This document shows, piece by piece, positions 9,113 through 18,017 of a stretch of 64,000 bases of DNA. Source of the stretch: Fodinicola feengrottensis (lineage in GTDB: Bacteria; Actinomycetota; Actinomycetes; Mycobacteriales; HKI-0501). The translations under genes and the position numbers were made by a program. Numbering within the stretch: position 1 is the stretch's first letter; the number at the start of each line of letters is the position of its first letter. The DNA lies in assembly GCF_010993775.1 (NCBI RefSeq), contig NZ_WOTO01000028.1, forward strand, positions 1 through 64,000, written 5' to 3'. Under the pieces are notes generated by a model. That model did not search any database. It worked only from the letters and a program-made list of their open reading frames with translations, and was not told the origin of the DNA.

Positions 9113-10060
9113 TTACCAACCGCGGAAGATCGCGGCCTTACCCTGCGCCGAGTTGATCATCGCTTCGTTGTCATGGCCGACCCCTGGCACCGTCGACAGA
9201 TCCTGTGGAGCCGACGGATAGGCGGAGTGAATGGCCGAGAAGTAGAACTTTCCCCGCTCAAAACGGTTCTCGCCCTGAGCATTCGCCGGACACGACTCGT
9301 CCATGTCGCCGTTCTGTACGGTGTCGGCTTCACCCAGCAGGTAGGTCACCTGACGCGAGGTGTACTGCTGCACGATCTTCTTCTCGTCGCTCGACGTCCG
9401 CATGTAGCGATTGCGATTATCCAAGCCGTACTTGTAGTCGTTGTAGTCCGAGCAACCCGACGTACTGGCCGGCCGTGTGGAGTTCAAATAGAGGTACGAC
9501 GACGGGTTCGCCACCACAATGTGGATGTTGGCGGCAATCGATGGCGCTCCCGCCGCGTACCGCTGGATGAACTGCGCGCCGGCTGAATGTCCCAGCAGGG
9601 TGATTTTCGTCAGGTGCGGGAATGTCGACTTGTCCGCCAGCTTCCGCAGGATCTGGTCGATCACGTCGTACGAGCTGAGGCCCTTCGGTCGGACCGCGTC
9701 GCCGCCGTCCTTCCACGATCCATCGCCACCATTTGTCCAGTACGCGTCCGAACTGGACGGCTTGTCGTCGTTGGTTTGGAACCAGGGTGCGACGATCTCG
9801 GCCTTGTCGCCGAACGCCGCCGCGGCCCGTTGCGTCAGCTCGAAGTAGTGCTCCGCGTTCCGCTCGGTGCCATGGATGACGACCACCGCGCCGGTGACCT
9901 TGGACGAGCCGGAAAGCGGATAGCTGGCGTAGTACGGCAATGTCACTCCGGGACTGATCTCCCAGCGATCAGGGCCATCCGCGGCAGCCTGACCAGGCGA
10001 AAACCCGACGATCACCAAGACCACGGCGACCATTGTCGCCATCCACCATTTTCCGCGCAT
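9113..10060 (-). CDS. Secreted alpha/beta hydrolase (esterase-like)
   Basis: About 315 residues. A clear Sec signal peptide opens it (MRGKWWMATMVAVVLVIVG, cleavage after GQAAA). Then come VVIHGTERNAEHY (oxyanion region), LLGHSAGAQF (GxSxG nucleophile) and VPGVGHDNEAM with the His. Internal Cys residues (SGCSDYND, ESCPANA) could form a disulfide in the exported protein. Translation may start at GTG 10061-10063 or ATG 10058-10060; a GGAAGGGACGGG tract precedes. Substrate unknown. Confidence 0.85.
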   Translation of the reverse strand: MRGKWWMATMVAVVLVIVGFSPGQAAADGPDRWEISPGVTLPYYASYPLSGSSKVTGAVVVIHGTERNAEHYFELTQRAAAAFGDKAEIVAPWFQTNDDKPSSSDAYWTNGGDGSWKDGGDAVRPKGLSSYDVIDQILRKLADKSTFPHLTKITLLGHSAGAQFIQRYAAGAPSIAANIHIVVANPSSYLYLNSTRPASTSGCSDYNDYKYGLDNRNRYMRTSSDEKKIVQQYTSRQVTYLLGEADTVQNGDMDESCPANAQGENRFERGKFYFSAIHSAYPSAPQDLSTVPGVGHDNEAMINSAQGKAAIFRGW

Positions 10061-10150
10061 CACACCCGTCCCTTCCGTTTTCGGGACAGTACGACGCGCA
10101 CCCGGGACCTGTCCCCAAGCGATCTGGTTCTCTCGGCCGATCCGCTTGTC

Positions 10151-10915
10151 TCAGGCGATTTTGCGACGGTAAGCCACGACGGCGAGCACATAGCCGACAA
10201 GAAGAAGGCCCACGCACCAGGCGAGAGCTATCCAGATGTCGCTTCCGACTGGCCGCTGCTCAAACAACGCTCTGATCGTGTTGACGATCGAGGTGACCGG
10301 CTGGTTTTCGGCAAAGACGCGTACTGGTCCCGGCATCGAAGCGGTGGGCACGAACGCCGAGCTGAGGAATGGAAGGAAGATGAGTGGATACGAAAAGGCG
10401 ATCGCCCCGTCGGTGGATTTCGCGGACAGCGCGGCGATCACCGCTATCCAGGTCAGCATCATCGTGAAGAGTACGAGAATGCCGACCACTGCGAGCCACG
10501 GCAGCACCCCGGCAGACGAGCGGAAACCCATGACGAGTGCCACCAGGATAATGACCACGACCGATATGGCGTTGGACACCAACGAGGTCAGGACATGTCC
10601 CCCCCACAGCACCGACGAACGGGCGATCGGCATCGAGTGGAATCTTTCGAAGATGCCACTTTTCAGGTCGTTGAACAGGCGGAAAGCAGTATAGGAAATG
10701 CCACTGGAAATCGCGATGAGCAAGATGCCGGGCAGCAGGTAGTTCACGTAGTTGTCAGTGCCCGCCTTGATGGCGCCGCCCAGGACGTATACGAACAACA
10801 GCATGAAGGCGATCGGCATGATGGTCACCGTGATGATGGTGTCCATGCTGCGGGTGACGTGTCGCATGGAACGCTTGACCATCACGCGCGTACTGTTGAA
10901 GAAAGATGTGTTCAT
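10151..10915 (-). CDS. ABC-2-type transporter permease
   Basis: An intact 254-residue integral membrane protein with six hydrophobic helices. ABC-2 signatures are visible: NYLLPGILLIAISSGI, FNDLKSGIFERFHSMPIARSS (cytoplasmic coupling loop), and the conserved PLIFLPFLSSAFVPTASMPG. Its ATG (10913-10915) overlaps the TGA of the ATPase gene, giving strict coupling. It belongs to the four-gene PadR operon and probably exports a drug or lipid. This is the DrrB-like half of a DrrAB-type system. Confidence 0.92.
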   Translation of the reverse strand: MNTSFFNSTRVMVKRSMRHVTRSMDTIITVTIMPIAFMLLFVYVLGGAIKAGTDNYVNYLLPGILLIAISSGISYTAFRLFNDLKSGIFERFHSMPIARSSVLWGGHVLTSLVSNAISVVVIILVALVMGFRSSAGVLPWLAVVGILVLFTMMLTWIAVIAALSAKSTDGAIAFSYPLIFLPFLSSAFVPTASMPGPVRVFAENQPVTSIVNTIRALFEQRPVGSDIWIALAWCVGLLLVGYVLAVVAYRRKIA

Positions 10916-11688
10916 CGTTGCGCCTTCTTGTCGCTTCCGACTATCGCCAGAAAAATCTCCTCGAGGGTGGGCTGCCGTTCCACGTATTCGACCTCGCCGG
11001 CGGCGGGAGCAGCTTTCGCAGCTCCGCCAACGTGCCGGACACGATGATTGTGCCTTCGTGCAGAATCGCGATCCGGTCGGCGAGTTTCTCCGCCTCGTCG
11101 AGATACTGGGTCGTCAGCAACACGGTCGTCCCACTGTCAGCGAGGTTCTGGATCACCTGCCATACCTCGATGCGGGCTTCTGGATCCAGGCCGGTGGTCG
11201 GTTCATCCAGGAAAATGATCGGCGGGCGGCCGATAAGACTCATGGCGATGTCAAGGCGACGGCGCATGCCGCCGGAATATGTCGACACCCGGCGGTCCGC
11301 GGCGTCGGCGAGGCCGAATCGTACGAGCAGATCGTCAGCCACTTTGCGCGCACCTTTTCACCCGCCGCAGCTCGGCGATCATGATCAGGTTCTCCCGGCC
11401 GGTGAGAACTTCGTCCACCGCCGCGAACTGGCCGGTCAGGCTGATCGATTCCCTTACCCGCGCCGGTTCCGACAGCACGTCGAATCCGTTTACACGGCTC
11501 GTGCCCTCGTCCGGCTTGAGCAGAGTACTGAGGATTCGCACGATCGTGGTCTTGCCCGCGCCGTTGGATCCGAGCAGGGCGAAAATGCTTCCGCTCGCCA
11601 CCTCGAAGTCGACACCCTTCAGCACTTGCACTTCCTTATAGGACTTCCGCAATCCGTGAACCTGGATCGCCACGCCCTTCTCCTGCAT
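10912..11688 (-). CDS. ABC transporter ATP-binding protein (DrrA-like); two frameshifts
   Basis: About 258 residues. Walker A is GSNGAGKTT (about residue 45); the signature is STYSGGMRRRLDIA; Walker B is IIFLDEPTTGLDP; the H-loop region is TTQYLDEAEKLADRI. Frames change near 11345 (after IAELRR) and near 11000 (after AELRKLLPP). The C-terminal tail VEYVERQPTLEEIFLAIV is then read in the third frame and ends in TGA overlapping the permease ATG. The start ATG 11688 has AGGGAG 5' to it. It energises the ABC-2 permease. Confidence 0.9.
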
Positions 11689-11698
11689 TTTTAACTCC

Positions 11699-12544
11699 CT
11701 ATTCCACGATCACGTTTGACAGGTCCGCACCCATGCCCTTGAGACCGGCGTACGTCAGCTTGTCCATTCGGGCTCCATCGAAAACAGTGCGGTATTTCTT
11801 GCTCCAGTAACGGAAGGACACATCCCGCAGCATCGCGCCACGGAACGTGACACCGGTCATCGCCGTCTTGTCGAATTTCACGCTGGTGAAGACCGCCCCA
11901 TCCAGGTTCACGCCGCGCAGATCGGAGGCGGTGAAATCTACTCCGGTGAAGGTGCAGTTCTCGAAAGTCGTGCGCCGCAGGTCGGTCATGCGGAGCTTTT
12001 GACGTCCGTGAGAGCGACCTCGGCGAATCGGGCCTCGTTCAGACCTGACTTGCTGAAGTCCGTACGCACCAGTATAGAGCCACGGAATGTTGCTCGGGAC
12101 AGGTCGATCACCGACATGTTCACATCGGTGAGATTAGCGCCGTCAAAATTCGAGTCCGCCACATCACTGCTCTTGAATGAACTGCCGGTCAGATCCGCGC
12201 GAGAGAAATCGGAGCCGCGCAACGCGCTCGATTCGAACTTCCGGTTCGGCGCCACCACGCCGGCGAAGTCGCTTCCCCTCAGATCACTGGCATCGAACCT
12301 CGTCACCAGTTGACGCTCGAGCGATCGAGAAAGGTTGGAGACCTCTCGTACGGTCTGCTCGATATCGCCAATGCTGTCAATGGTCAACTCGAAAGCCGCC
12401 GCGTCGTCCTTGCCCTCAGCCTTGAGCTCAAGGAACCGTTCGTGTAGATCCGCGAGAAGGTCGGCCTTCAGCTCGGTGATGCTCTTCGCACCCTCGTACG
12501 GGAGCAAAAACGCCGTCCACGTATTCGTTCAGTTTGTCGCTCAT
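11699..12544 (-). CDS. Pentapeptide-repeat protein with N-terminal permease-associated helical domain; two frameshifts
   Basis: About 280 residues. The N terminus (MSDKLNEYVDGV..LPYEGAKSITELKADLLADLHERF) is the helical domain often seen beside PadR genes. From about residue 75 it is a chain of pentapeptide repeats centred on Leu or Phe (DLRGSDF, NLTDVNM, TFENCTFTGVDF, NLDGAVF), forming a right-handed beta-helix. Frames change near 12513 (five T's, four expected) and near 11990 (four A's). Homologues I recall are single continuous proteins, so the ATGA-looking junction at 11986-11989 is probably an artefact. Start ATG 12542-12544 has GGAGAC before it. It lies between PadR and the ABC exporter genes; a role in self-protection or regulation is inference. 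Confidence 0.85.
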
Positions 12545-12556
12545 CGATTTGTCTCC

Positions 12557-12886
12557 TCAGACCAATGTGTCAAGCACGCGCTTCGCGTACTCCCAGTTGC
12601 TCTTATTGCGGGCATAGGTCGCCCTGCCCTTGTCGGTGATCCGGAAGTATTTGCGCCGGCCACCTTGGGACCCCTCGCCCCAATACCACGTGATGTCGCC
12701 GTCCGTCTCCAAGCGCCGGACACTGGAATACATCGTGGCTTCCTTCAGCTCGTACTCACCGTGCGAACGCTCGGCAATCACCTTGACGATCTCGTAGCCA
12801 TAGCAGTCCGACTCCGTCAACAGTCGCAAAATCATCGTGTCGGTATTCCCACGCAACAAATCGGATGTGATCCTGTTTGCGCTCAT
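12557..12886 (-). CDS. PadR-family transcriptional regulator
   Basis: A 109-residue winged-helix repressor: LLRGNTDTMILRLLTESDCYGYEIVKVI, ELKEATMYSSVRRLETDGDI (recognition helix) and GGRRKYFRITDKGRATY (wing). I choose ATG 12884-12886 over upstream codons because GGAGGTGG precedes it at the right distance. It is first gene of the operon PadR - pentapeptide protein - ABC ATPase - permease, and 12 bp separate it from the next start. PadR proteins usually repress efflux pumps and release on ligand binding, so it probably autoregulates this operon. Confidence 0.93.
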   Translation of the reverse strand: MSANRITSDLLRGNTDTMILRLLTESDCYGYEIVKVIAERSHGEYELKEATMYSSVRRLETDGDITWYWGEGSQGGRRKYFRITDKGRATYARNKSNWEYAKRVLDTLV

Positions 12887-12905
12887 CTCACCACCTCCGA
12901 TGCAC

Positions 12906-12934
12906 AACGTACGCCCAAGTACTGTGCCTGTCAA
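12906..12934 (-). promoter_or_regulatory. Predicted promoter of the padR-ABC operon
   Basis: On the minus strand the -35 TTGACA (12929-12934) and the -10 TACGTT (12906-12911) are 17 bp apart. AGTACC and AGTACT flank the -35 element and could be part of a PadR operator. The spacing to the PadR start at 12886 leaves a short leader with GGAGGTGG. Confidence 0.55.
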
Positions 12935-13080
12935 GGTACTGGCGGCGACCTGGTACCTGGAGGCGTGCGGTACGGGTGGAACCCGGCGAATCGGCTCGGG
13001 CTCGCCCTGCAAAGCGGTCAAGGAGGAGCGTCGGTCTTACAGTCACGGACCTATCCGCAACTCAGTGTTCTCCGCGGGCT

Positions 13081-13391
13081 ATGGCCGTACGCGCTATCGC
13101 CCCACCAAGGCGCTACGCGACTTGGTCAACGCACGCGACCAACGATGCTGTGGCCCCGCCTGCAACCGACCAGCGGCGACCTGGGAATTCGACCACACCA
13201 TCCCCTTCCGCGAACCGGAAGGCAAGACCGCGTACGACAGTGCCGGACCAGCCTGCAAATTCCATAACGACATCAAGGAACACGGCTGGACGGTCACCCA
13301 GCCGACGCCAGGCCGGTTCCTTTGGACCAGCCCCACCGGTCGTATGTACGACGTGACGCCCAACGACGAATACCCACCGCCACCGTTCTAA
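13081..13391 (+). pseudogene. 5'-truncated copy of the DUF222/HNH (13E12-type) gene
   Basis: The encoded 103 residues (GRTRYRPTKALRDLVNARDQ ... NDEYPPPPF) match the last part of the intact protein at 50077-51336 almost residue for residue, including the zinc/HNH segment CCGPACNRPAA. DNA similarity starts abruptly at about 13081 and ends at the stop codon. No start codon or N-terminal DUF222 part is present. The upstream sequence is the padR promoter region. It looks like a recombination or deletion remnant of a second copy. Confidence 0.85.
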
Positions 13392-13454
13392 GCGTGTCTG
13401 CTGGACGGCGGGCTGGCTGGTTCGCTGGCTGACGCGCCGCAGGTAACCAGGCAT

Positions 13455-13842
13455 TTAGAGGTCCCGCCACACGTGCGGATCCTGGTAATTGTGGCTGCCG
13501 TGGAAGAACCAGTCGGCGAGGTCGTCCAGTCGTTCGAGGCAGTCGTGGTGATAGCTCAGCGGTTCGGGTCGGGGAAAGTTCGGGTGCGATGTCCAGTCCC
13601 GTACGAATCGACTGACGTAGTGGAACCCGTCGGCCATCCACCGCTCCAACAGATCCTGACCTTGGCATCGCGAGCAGGCCGCTCGCATCGCCTGTTCCAA
13701 ACGGCTGAAGGCCGCTCGATCCCATTCCAGCGGGGGAGCGCAGCCCGATGAGGAAGCTGCCATCAGCTGCCTCGAACTCGTGCCTCAGCTCAGAAAAGTC
13801 GTCGTCCACGCGCCTGGTTTCCGTTGTTGGTCCAAAAGTCAT
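13455..13842 (-). CDS. Small hypothetical protein coupled to sugar-binding protein gene; one frameshift
   Basis: Start ATG 13840-13842 overlaps the TGA of the upstream substrate-binding protein gene (ATGA), so the two are coupled. About 128 residues after bridging a frame change near 13735: MTFGPTTETRRVDDDFSELR, then PLEWDRAAFSRLEQAM. It has two Cys (ACSRCQGQ) and an aromatic, His-rich C terminus (YHHDCLERLDDLADWFFHG). No signal peptide or membrane helix is seen. I do not recognise the family. Position suggests a cytosolic accessory to the sugar importer or a downstream catabolic protein. Confidence 0.55.
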
Positions 13843-15113
13843 TGGTTGACCTGGGACCAGCCTTTGGTGAGTTGTCCGGTCAGCTGGTCGAGGGTAATCT
13901 TGTTTCCGAGATATTGCTGAAAGGCAGGGGTGGCGATCTGGTCTTTCCAGCGCGGGTAGTTGGTGACGGACTGGAAGGGCGCGTCGGTCATGCTGGTGGC
14001 GCCGGCCAGGGTCTGCGACCAGCCGGATTTCCCGCCGGTGGCCTGGGAGATCGCGTCGCGGGCCGGGCCGGTGGTGGGGATCAGCCAGTCGCCCTGGCCG
14101 ACCGCGGCCAGGTTCTGCGCCTTCATGAAATAGTTGATGAACTGGGTCGCCTCGGGAATGTGCTTACTGGTGGCCGAAACGGACAGCGTTTGGGGATCGG
14201 CCGCCTGGTTGGGTGAAGTGCCGGCGAGGCCTGGCAGCACCTGCCAGTGGAAGGTTTTCGGTGCCTCTTCGGTGATCTGCTGGGCGACGTAGCTGCCCGC
14301 GACGATCATCGCGTATTTGCCAGCGTAGAAGTCGGGAAGGATGTCGGTGCCGGACTGGGTCAGGGTGGTCAAGGCGATGGATTTGTCCACGTAGGCCATG
14401 TCGTGGATGCGCTTGGGCACCTGCGTTTCGGCGTCACCAACGGAAACCTTGGCGTCCTGTCCAGCCCCGGTGAAGAACTTGCCGCCGAAGTTCAGTGCCA
14501 GGCTCATCACCGCGGCGGTCGGCTGTTTCAGACCCCAGCCGAGGCCATAGACCCCACCCTTCGTCGCCTGCTTCGCAGCGGCGGCCAGGGTTTCCCAGCT
14601 CATCGTGCCGCCGGTTGGTACGGTCACGCCCTGCTTCTGCAGCAGATCGGTGTTCGCGAAGACAACGTACGACTGCAACAGGGTCGGCGCCGCGTACGTC
14701 TTGCCGTCCGTGGTCACCGTGTCCAAGATGCCCTTGGGCACGTTTGCCTTGACGTCCGGGGAAAGATACGGCCCGAGGTCGGCGAGGAAGCCCTGCTGGG
14801 CGAAGCCGGCGATGTCGGCCGCCTCGTCGTGGATGATCGTCGGGGCGGTGCCGCCGGCGAACTGGGTGACGAGTTGGTCGTGCACGGCGTCCCAGCTGCC
14901 CTGTTGGTACGTCACCTGGATCTTCGGATTCGCCTTGTTCCAGTCCGAAACGATCTTCTTGACCGCGGTGATGGTCGGTTTCTGGTACGCGAGGCTCTGG
15001 AACGACAGCGTCACCACGCCGTTCCTCAGCTCCGCATCACCACCGCCGCAGCCGGCCACCAGCCCGGACACCGCCGCACCGGCCAACGCGCCCATCAGCG
15101 CCCGTCGTTTCAT
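13839..15113 (-). CDS. Carbohydrate ABC transporter substrate-binding lipoprotein
   Basis: An intact 424-residue exported protein of the CUT1 (family 1) type. The N terminus MKRRALMGALAGAAVSGLVAGC carries Arg residues and an LVAGC lipobox, so it is lipid-anchored. Mature-part signs are TLSFQSLAYQKPTITAV, WNKANPKIQVTYQQGSWD, TAPTIIHDEAADIAGFAQQGFLADL and YAGKYAMIVAGSYVAQQI, the usual sugar-binding-protein pattern. It is third in the operon after two permeases. The sugar is unknown. Confidence 0.93.
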   Translation of the reverse strand: MKRRALMGALAGAAVSGLVAGCGGGDAELRNGVVTLSFQSLAYQKPTITAVKKIVSDWNKANPKIQVTYQQGSWDAVHDQLVTQFAGGTAPTIIHDEAADIAGFAQQGFLADLGPYLSPDVKANVPKGILDTVTTDGKTYAAPTLLQSYVVFANTDLLQKQGVTVPTGGTMSWETLAAAAKQATKGGVYGLGWGLKQPTAAVMSLALNFGGKFFTGAGQDAKVSVGDAETQVPKRIHDMAYVDKSIALTTLTQSGTDILPDFYAGKYAMIVAGSYVAQQITEEAPKTFHWQVLPGLAGTSPNQAADPQTLSVSATSKHIPEATQFINYFMKAQNLAAVGQGDWLIPTTGPARDAISQATGGKSGWSQTLAGATSMTDAPFQSVTNYPRWKDQIATPAFQQYLGNKITLDQLTGQLTKGWSQVNQ

Positions 15114-15123
15114 CCGAACTCCC

Positions 15124-15958
15124 CTATCCCTTGACCGCGCCCGCGAGCAGGCCGGAAGTCAACCGCCGTTGGACGATGGCAAAAATGGCCAGGCTCGGCA
15201 GGGTGGCGAAAACCGAGGCCGCGGCGAGCGGTCCGAGGCTCACCTTGCCTTCCGCGCCGACGAACCGGGCCAGTACGAGCGGCAGCGTGAGCGTGTCGCT
15301 TTTCAGCAGCACCAAAGCGAAAAAGAACTCGTTCCACGCGGAGATGAAGGCGAACATCGCGGTCGCGATGATGCCTGGCCTTAGCAGCGGCAGCACCACG
15401 CTCAGCAGGATCCGCGGCCGGCTGGCGCCGTCGACCGCAGCCGCTTCCTCCAGCTCGATCGGCAGCGCGCTGACGTACCCGCGCAGCATCCACAACGCGA
15501 AAGGGCAACGTCCACACCAAATAGACCAGGATCAACCCGGGAAGGGTGTTGAGCAAACCAATTCCGCGAATGATCATAAAGAGCGGGATCGCGATCAACA
15601 CCACCGGAAAGACCTGGCTGACCAGGATCCACATGGTCGCGATCGGTCCCAACACACTGCGAAACCGCCCCAGTGCGTACGCCGCGGGCAACGCCACCAC
15701 GATGGTCAGCAGCATGCTGCCAATCGCCACCACGGTGCTGTTCCAGGCCGCGCCGGGCAAGCCCTGCTGGGTAAAGGCTTCGACGTAATTGCCGAAATCG
15801 AATCCGCGTGGGATCAGGTGCGGCGAGACCGAGGCGAGCTCGGCCGGGCTCTTCAAAGAAACCGAGAGCAGCCAGAGCAGCGGGAAGGCCAGAAAGACCA
15901 TGTATGCGGCCAAAGCGACGTACTGCGCGATCCGGCCGGCGAGCGGTGTCCGGTTCAT
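15124..15958 (-). CDS. Sugar ABC transporter permease (MalG-type); one frameshift
   Basis: About 277 residues and six helices. MNRTPLAGRIAQYVALAAYM starts at ATG 15956-15958 and overlaps the stop of the upstream permease. FPLLWLLSVSLKSPAEL is the MalG-type first loop. The EAA cytoplasmic loop is ELEEAAAVDGASRPRILLSVVLP. The frame changes near 15500, after YLVWTLPF (which should continue ALWMLRGYVSALP). It pairs with the MalF-type permease. The operon has no ATPase, as is common where a shared MsiK-type ATPase serves several importers. Confidence 0.92.
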
Positions 15959-16923
15959 TTGGTCCCTCGCAACGTCGATCGGAGGTAGACGATCAGCACG
16001 ATGACGATGACGACCAACACGACCATCACGTCGCCCATCGCCGAGGCGTAACCGAACTGGCCGTAGCGGAAAGCCTCGTTGTACGCGAAAAGCATCGGCA
16101 ACATGGTCTGCCCGCCCGGGCCGCCGGCGGTGAGGACGTACACCAGCGCGAAGGAGTTGAAATTCCAAATCACGTCCAGCGCGGTGATCGCGACGATCAC
16201 CGGACGCAGTTGCGGGAGTGTGACACTGAAAAACCGCCGCACGGCGCCAGCGCCGTCGACGGCAGCGGCTTCGTGCAGCGAGGCCGGAATTGACTGCAGG
16301 CCAGCCAAAAGTGTGATGGTGGTTTGCGGCATTCCCACCCACACACCGACCGCGATGACCGCCGGCAACGCATACCGGAAGTCTCCCAACAGATTCACCG
16401 AACCGTCCACCAACCCGGCGGCCGAAAGGGTCGAGCTGACCGGCCCGACGGTCGGGTCCAGGAGGAGTTTCCAGGTGATGGCAATGATCACCGGCGGCAT
16501 CGCCCAGGGAGTGAGTGCGAGCGTACAGACAAGCCACCGCAACCGCAGGTTTTCGTTCAGCAGCAGGCTCAAGCCCATCGCCAACAGAAACTGCAGGCCG
16601 GTCACCGCGACCGCCCAGATCACCCCGATCCGGAACGAATTCCAGAACAGGTCGTTGCCCCACAGCCGGCCGAAGTTGTCCAGGCCGGTGAACCGCGTGG
16701 TGGCGCCGAGGCCGAGCTTGGAGTCGGTGAAACCCAGCGCCATGCCCTGCACCAGCGGGACCACGCTGAGCAGCAGGATCGGGACGAGGGCCGGCAGGAC
16801 CAGCAGCCACAGGTCGCCTTTGGGCTGCCGGCCACCGCTGGAGCGACCGCGGACCGGCGGCCTTACGGCCGGCGCGGCGACCTGTTCGGTCGTCACGAGG
16901 ACGCCATGGGCGCGTACGGACAA
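15955..16923 (-). CDS. Sugar ABC transporter permease (MalF-type)
   Basis: An intact protein of about 322 residues if the TTG at 16921-16923 is used; an internal GTG (VTTEQVAAP) is an alternative, as the first 10 residues are not convincing. Six helices; MalF-like entry LVLPALVPILLLSVVPLVQGM; EAA loop LHEAAAVDGAGAVRRFFSVTLPQ. The stop overlaps the start of the MalG-type gene. It is first in a four-gene operon (permease, permease, binding protein, small protein). Confidence 0.92.
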   Translation of the reverse strand: MSVRAHGVLVTTEQVAAPAVRPPVRGRSSGGRQPKGDLWLLVLPALVPILLLSVVPLVQGMALGFTDSKLGLGATTRFTGLDNFGRLWGNDLFWNSFRIGVIWAVAVTGLQFLLAMGLSLLLNENLRLRWLVCTLALTPWAMPPVIIAITWKLLLDPTVGPVSSTLSAAGLVDGSVNLLGDFRYALPAVIAVGVWVGMPQTTITLLAGLQSIPASLHEAAAVDGAGAVRRFFSVTLPQLRPVIVAITALDVIWNFNSFALVYVLTAGGPGGQTMLPMLFAYNEAFRYGQFGYASAMGDVMVVLVVIVIVLIVYLRSTLRGTK

Positions 16924-17009
16924 GCGATCACGGCGGCCCCCGATGACGACGGATCCAGCAAAACTTCAAGCGCTGCTTACCGAACGGCGAGGGAGATTGT
17001 CAAGCAGGG

Positions 17010-17342
17010 TCACACTCCGCTGCCCTCGACCGGCAACCCCGCCTCGGTCCAGTCCTGGATGCCCTCGGCGTATTTGCGGACGTTCGTGTAGCCAAGCTTC
17101 TCCAGCCCGGCGGCCACCCGACCACTGTTCGCGCACGCGGTGTTGGAGCAGTACGTGACGATGGCGGCGGTTTTGTCCGGCAGCACCGCACCGGCCTGGA
17201 CGGCGAGGTCAGCCTCGACCAGCGGGACAGCGCCGGGCAGGTGCGCACGCTCGTAGTAGGACCCACCGAGCGCGTCCACCACGGTGACGGCGTCGGTGTC
17301 GATGAGCTTCTGCAGCTCGTGGCGGGAAATGGTCGCGGTCAT
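17010..17342 (-). CDS. Rhodanese-like sulfurtransferase domain protein
   Basis: A 110-residue single rhodanese domain. ISRHELQKLIDTDAVTVVDA is the N-terminal strand and helix; AHLPGAVPL is the CH2-type motif; IVTYCSNTACANS is the active-site loop with the catalytic Cys; GYTNVRKYAEGIQDWTEAGLP is the classic C terminus. It would carry persulfide sulfur in the cytoplasm. It is divergent from a TetR gene with only 58 bp between starts, so TetR control is likely. Confidence 0.93.
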   Translation of the reverse strand: MTATISRHELQKLIDTDAVTVVDALGGSYYERAHLPGAVPLVEADLAVQAGAVLPDKTAAIVTYCSNTACANSGRVAAGLEKLGYTNVRKYAEGIQDWTEAGLPVEGSGV

Positions 17343-17364
17343 GGTCGTTCCTTCGTGTCGGTGA

Positions 17365-17395
17365 TGGTGACCCGAGCCCATCTGGACTAGAGTCC
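17365..17395 (+). promoter_or_regulatory. Promoter/operator between rhodanese and TetR genes, probably leaderless for tetR
   Basis: -35-like TGGTGA (17365-17370) and -10-like TAGAGT (17388-17393) are 17 bp apart, and ATG 17401 falls 7 bp after the -10. There is no room for a ribosome-binding site, so the tetR mRNA would be leaderless. The inverted repeat GGACT-AG-AGTCC (17384-17395) overlaps the -10 and is a candidate TetR operator. Confidence 0.45.
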
Positions 17396-17400
17396 GGTTC

Positions 17401-18017
17401 ATGTCTGGAGACGTTAGCGGACCACAGTCCGGATCGTCAAGAAGCCTGCCCGTGCTCGGCTCCGGCGTGGTGGTCGAACGGGCCGACGCGGCCCGGAACA
17501 GGCTGAAGGTGCTGGCCGCCGCCCAGCGACTGTTCGCCGAGCGCGGAGTGGCCGAAGTGTCGATGGACGACGTAGCGGCCGCCGCTGGCGTCGGCAAGGG
17601 CACCCTCTACCGCCGGTTCGGCGACAAGGGCGGCCTCGCGATCGCACTGCTGGACGAGCAGGAGCGCCAACTGCAGGCGGCGATCCTCAACGGACCGCCG
17701 CCGCTCGGGCCGGGCGCGCCAGCGGACGTACGCATCAAGGCTTTTGTCAGCGCGTACGCCGAATTCCTCGACGAGCACGGAGATCTCGTGCTGATGTCAG
17801 AGACAAACAGCCTCGGTGCCCGCTTTCGCGGTGGCTCGTACCAGTTCTGGCGCCTGCACCTGACCACCCTGTTCCACGAGTTGTCGGTCGATCACCCGCA
17901 CGTCCGCGCGGAGTTGTTGCTGGCCCCGCTGAGCGCCGAGTTTTTTACCAGCATCTGCGCGAAACTCTGCCCGACCGGGCGGCGCTGGCCGTGCTTCTTA
18001 CCCGGCCAGCAGGGTGA
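17401..18017 (+). CDS. TetR-family transcriptional regulator; one frameshift
   Basis: About 205 residues. The HTH is AAQRLFAERGVAEVSMDDVAAAAGVGKGTLYRRFGDKGGL (residues about 40-80), a textbook TetR domain. A run of six T's at 17941-17946 shifts the frame; with five, EFYQHLRETLPDRAALAVLLTRP follows, ending at TGA 18015-18017. The uncorrected reading would run far into the opposite gene, which is not credible. The 3' end overlaps the convergent PEP-synthase-like gene by 20 bp. It probably regulates the divergent rhodanese gene. Confidence 0.88.

Noticed and set aside
9587..11047. A 486-residue plus-strand open frame
   Set aside because: It covers the complement of the secreted esterase, the ABC permease and the ATPase, all clearly real on the other strand; its translation is His/Arg/Asp-rich without domains.
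11986..11989. ATGA overlap making two separate pentapeptide-repeat genes
   Set aside because: Family members are continuous through this point and the junction is at a run of four A's, so one frameshifted gene is more likely.
13392..13454. Possible repeat CTGGCTGG/TTCGCTGGCTG near the HNH remnant
   Set aside because: Too short and G/C-biased; no copy at the intact HNH gene.
17343..17400. Inverted repeat as a transcription terminator
   Set aside because: It lies between divergent starts and overlaps a -10 box, so an operator is more sensible.
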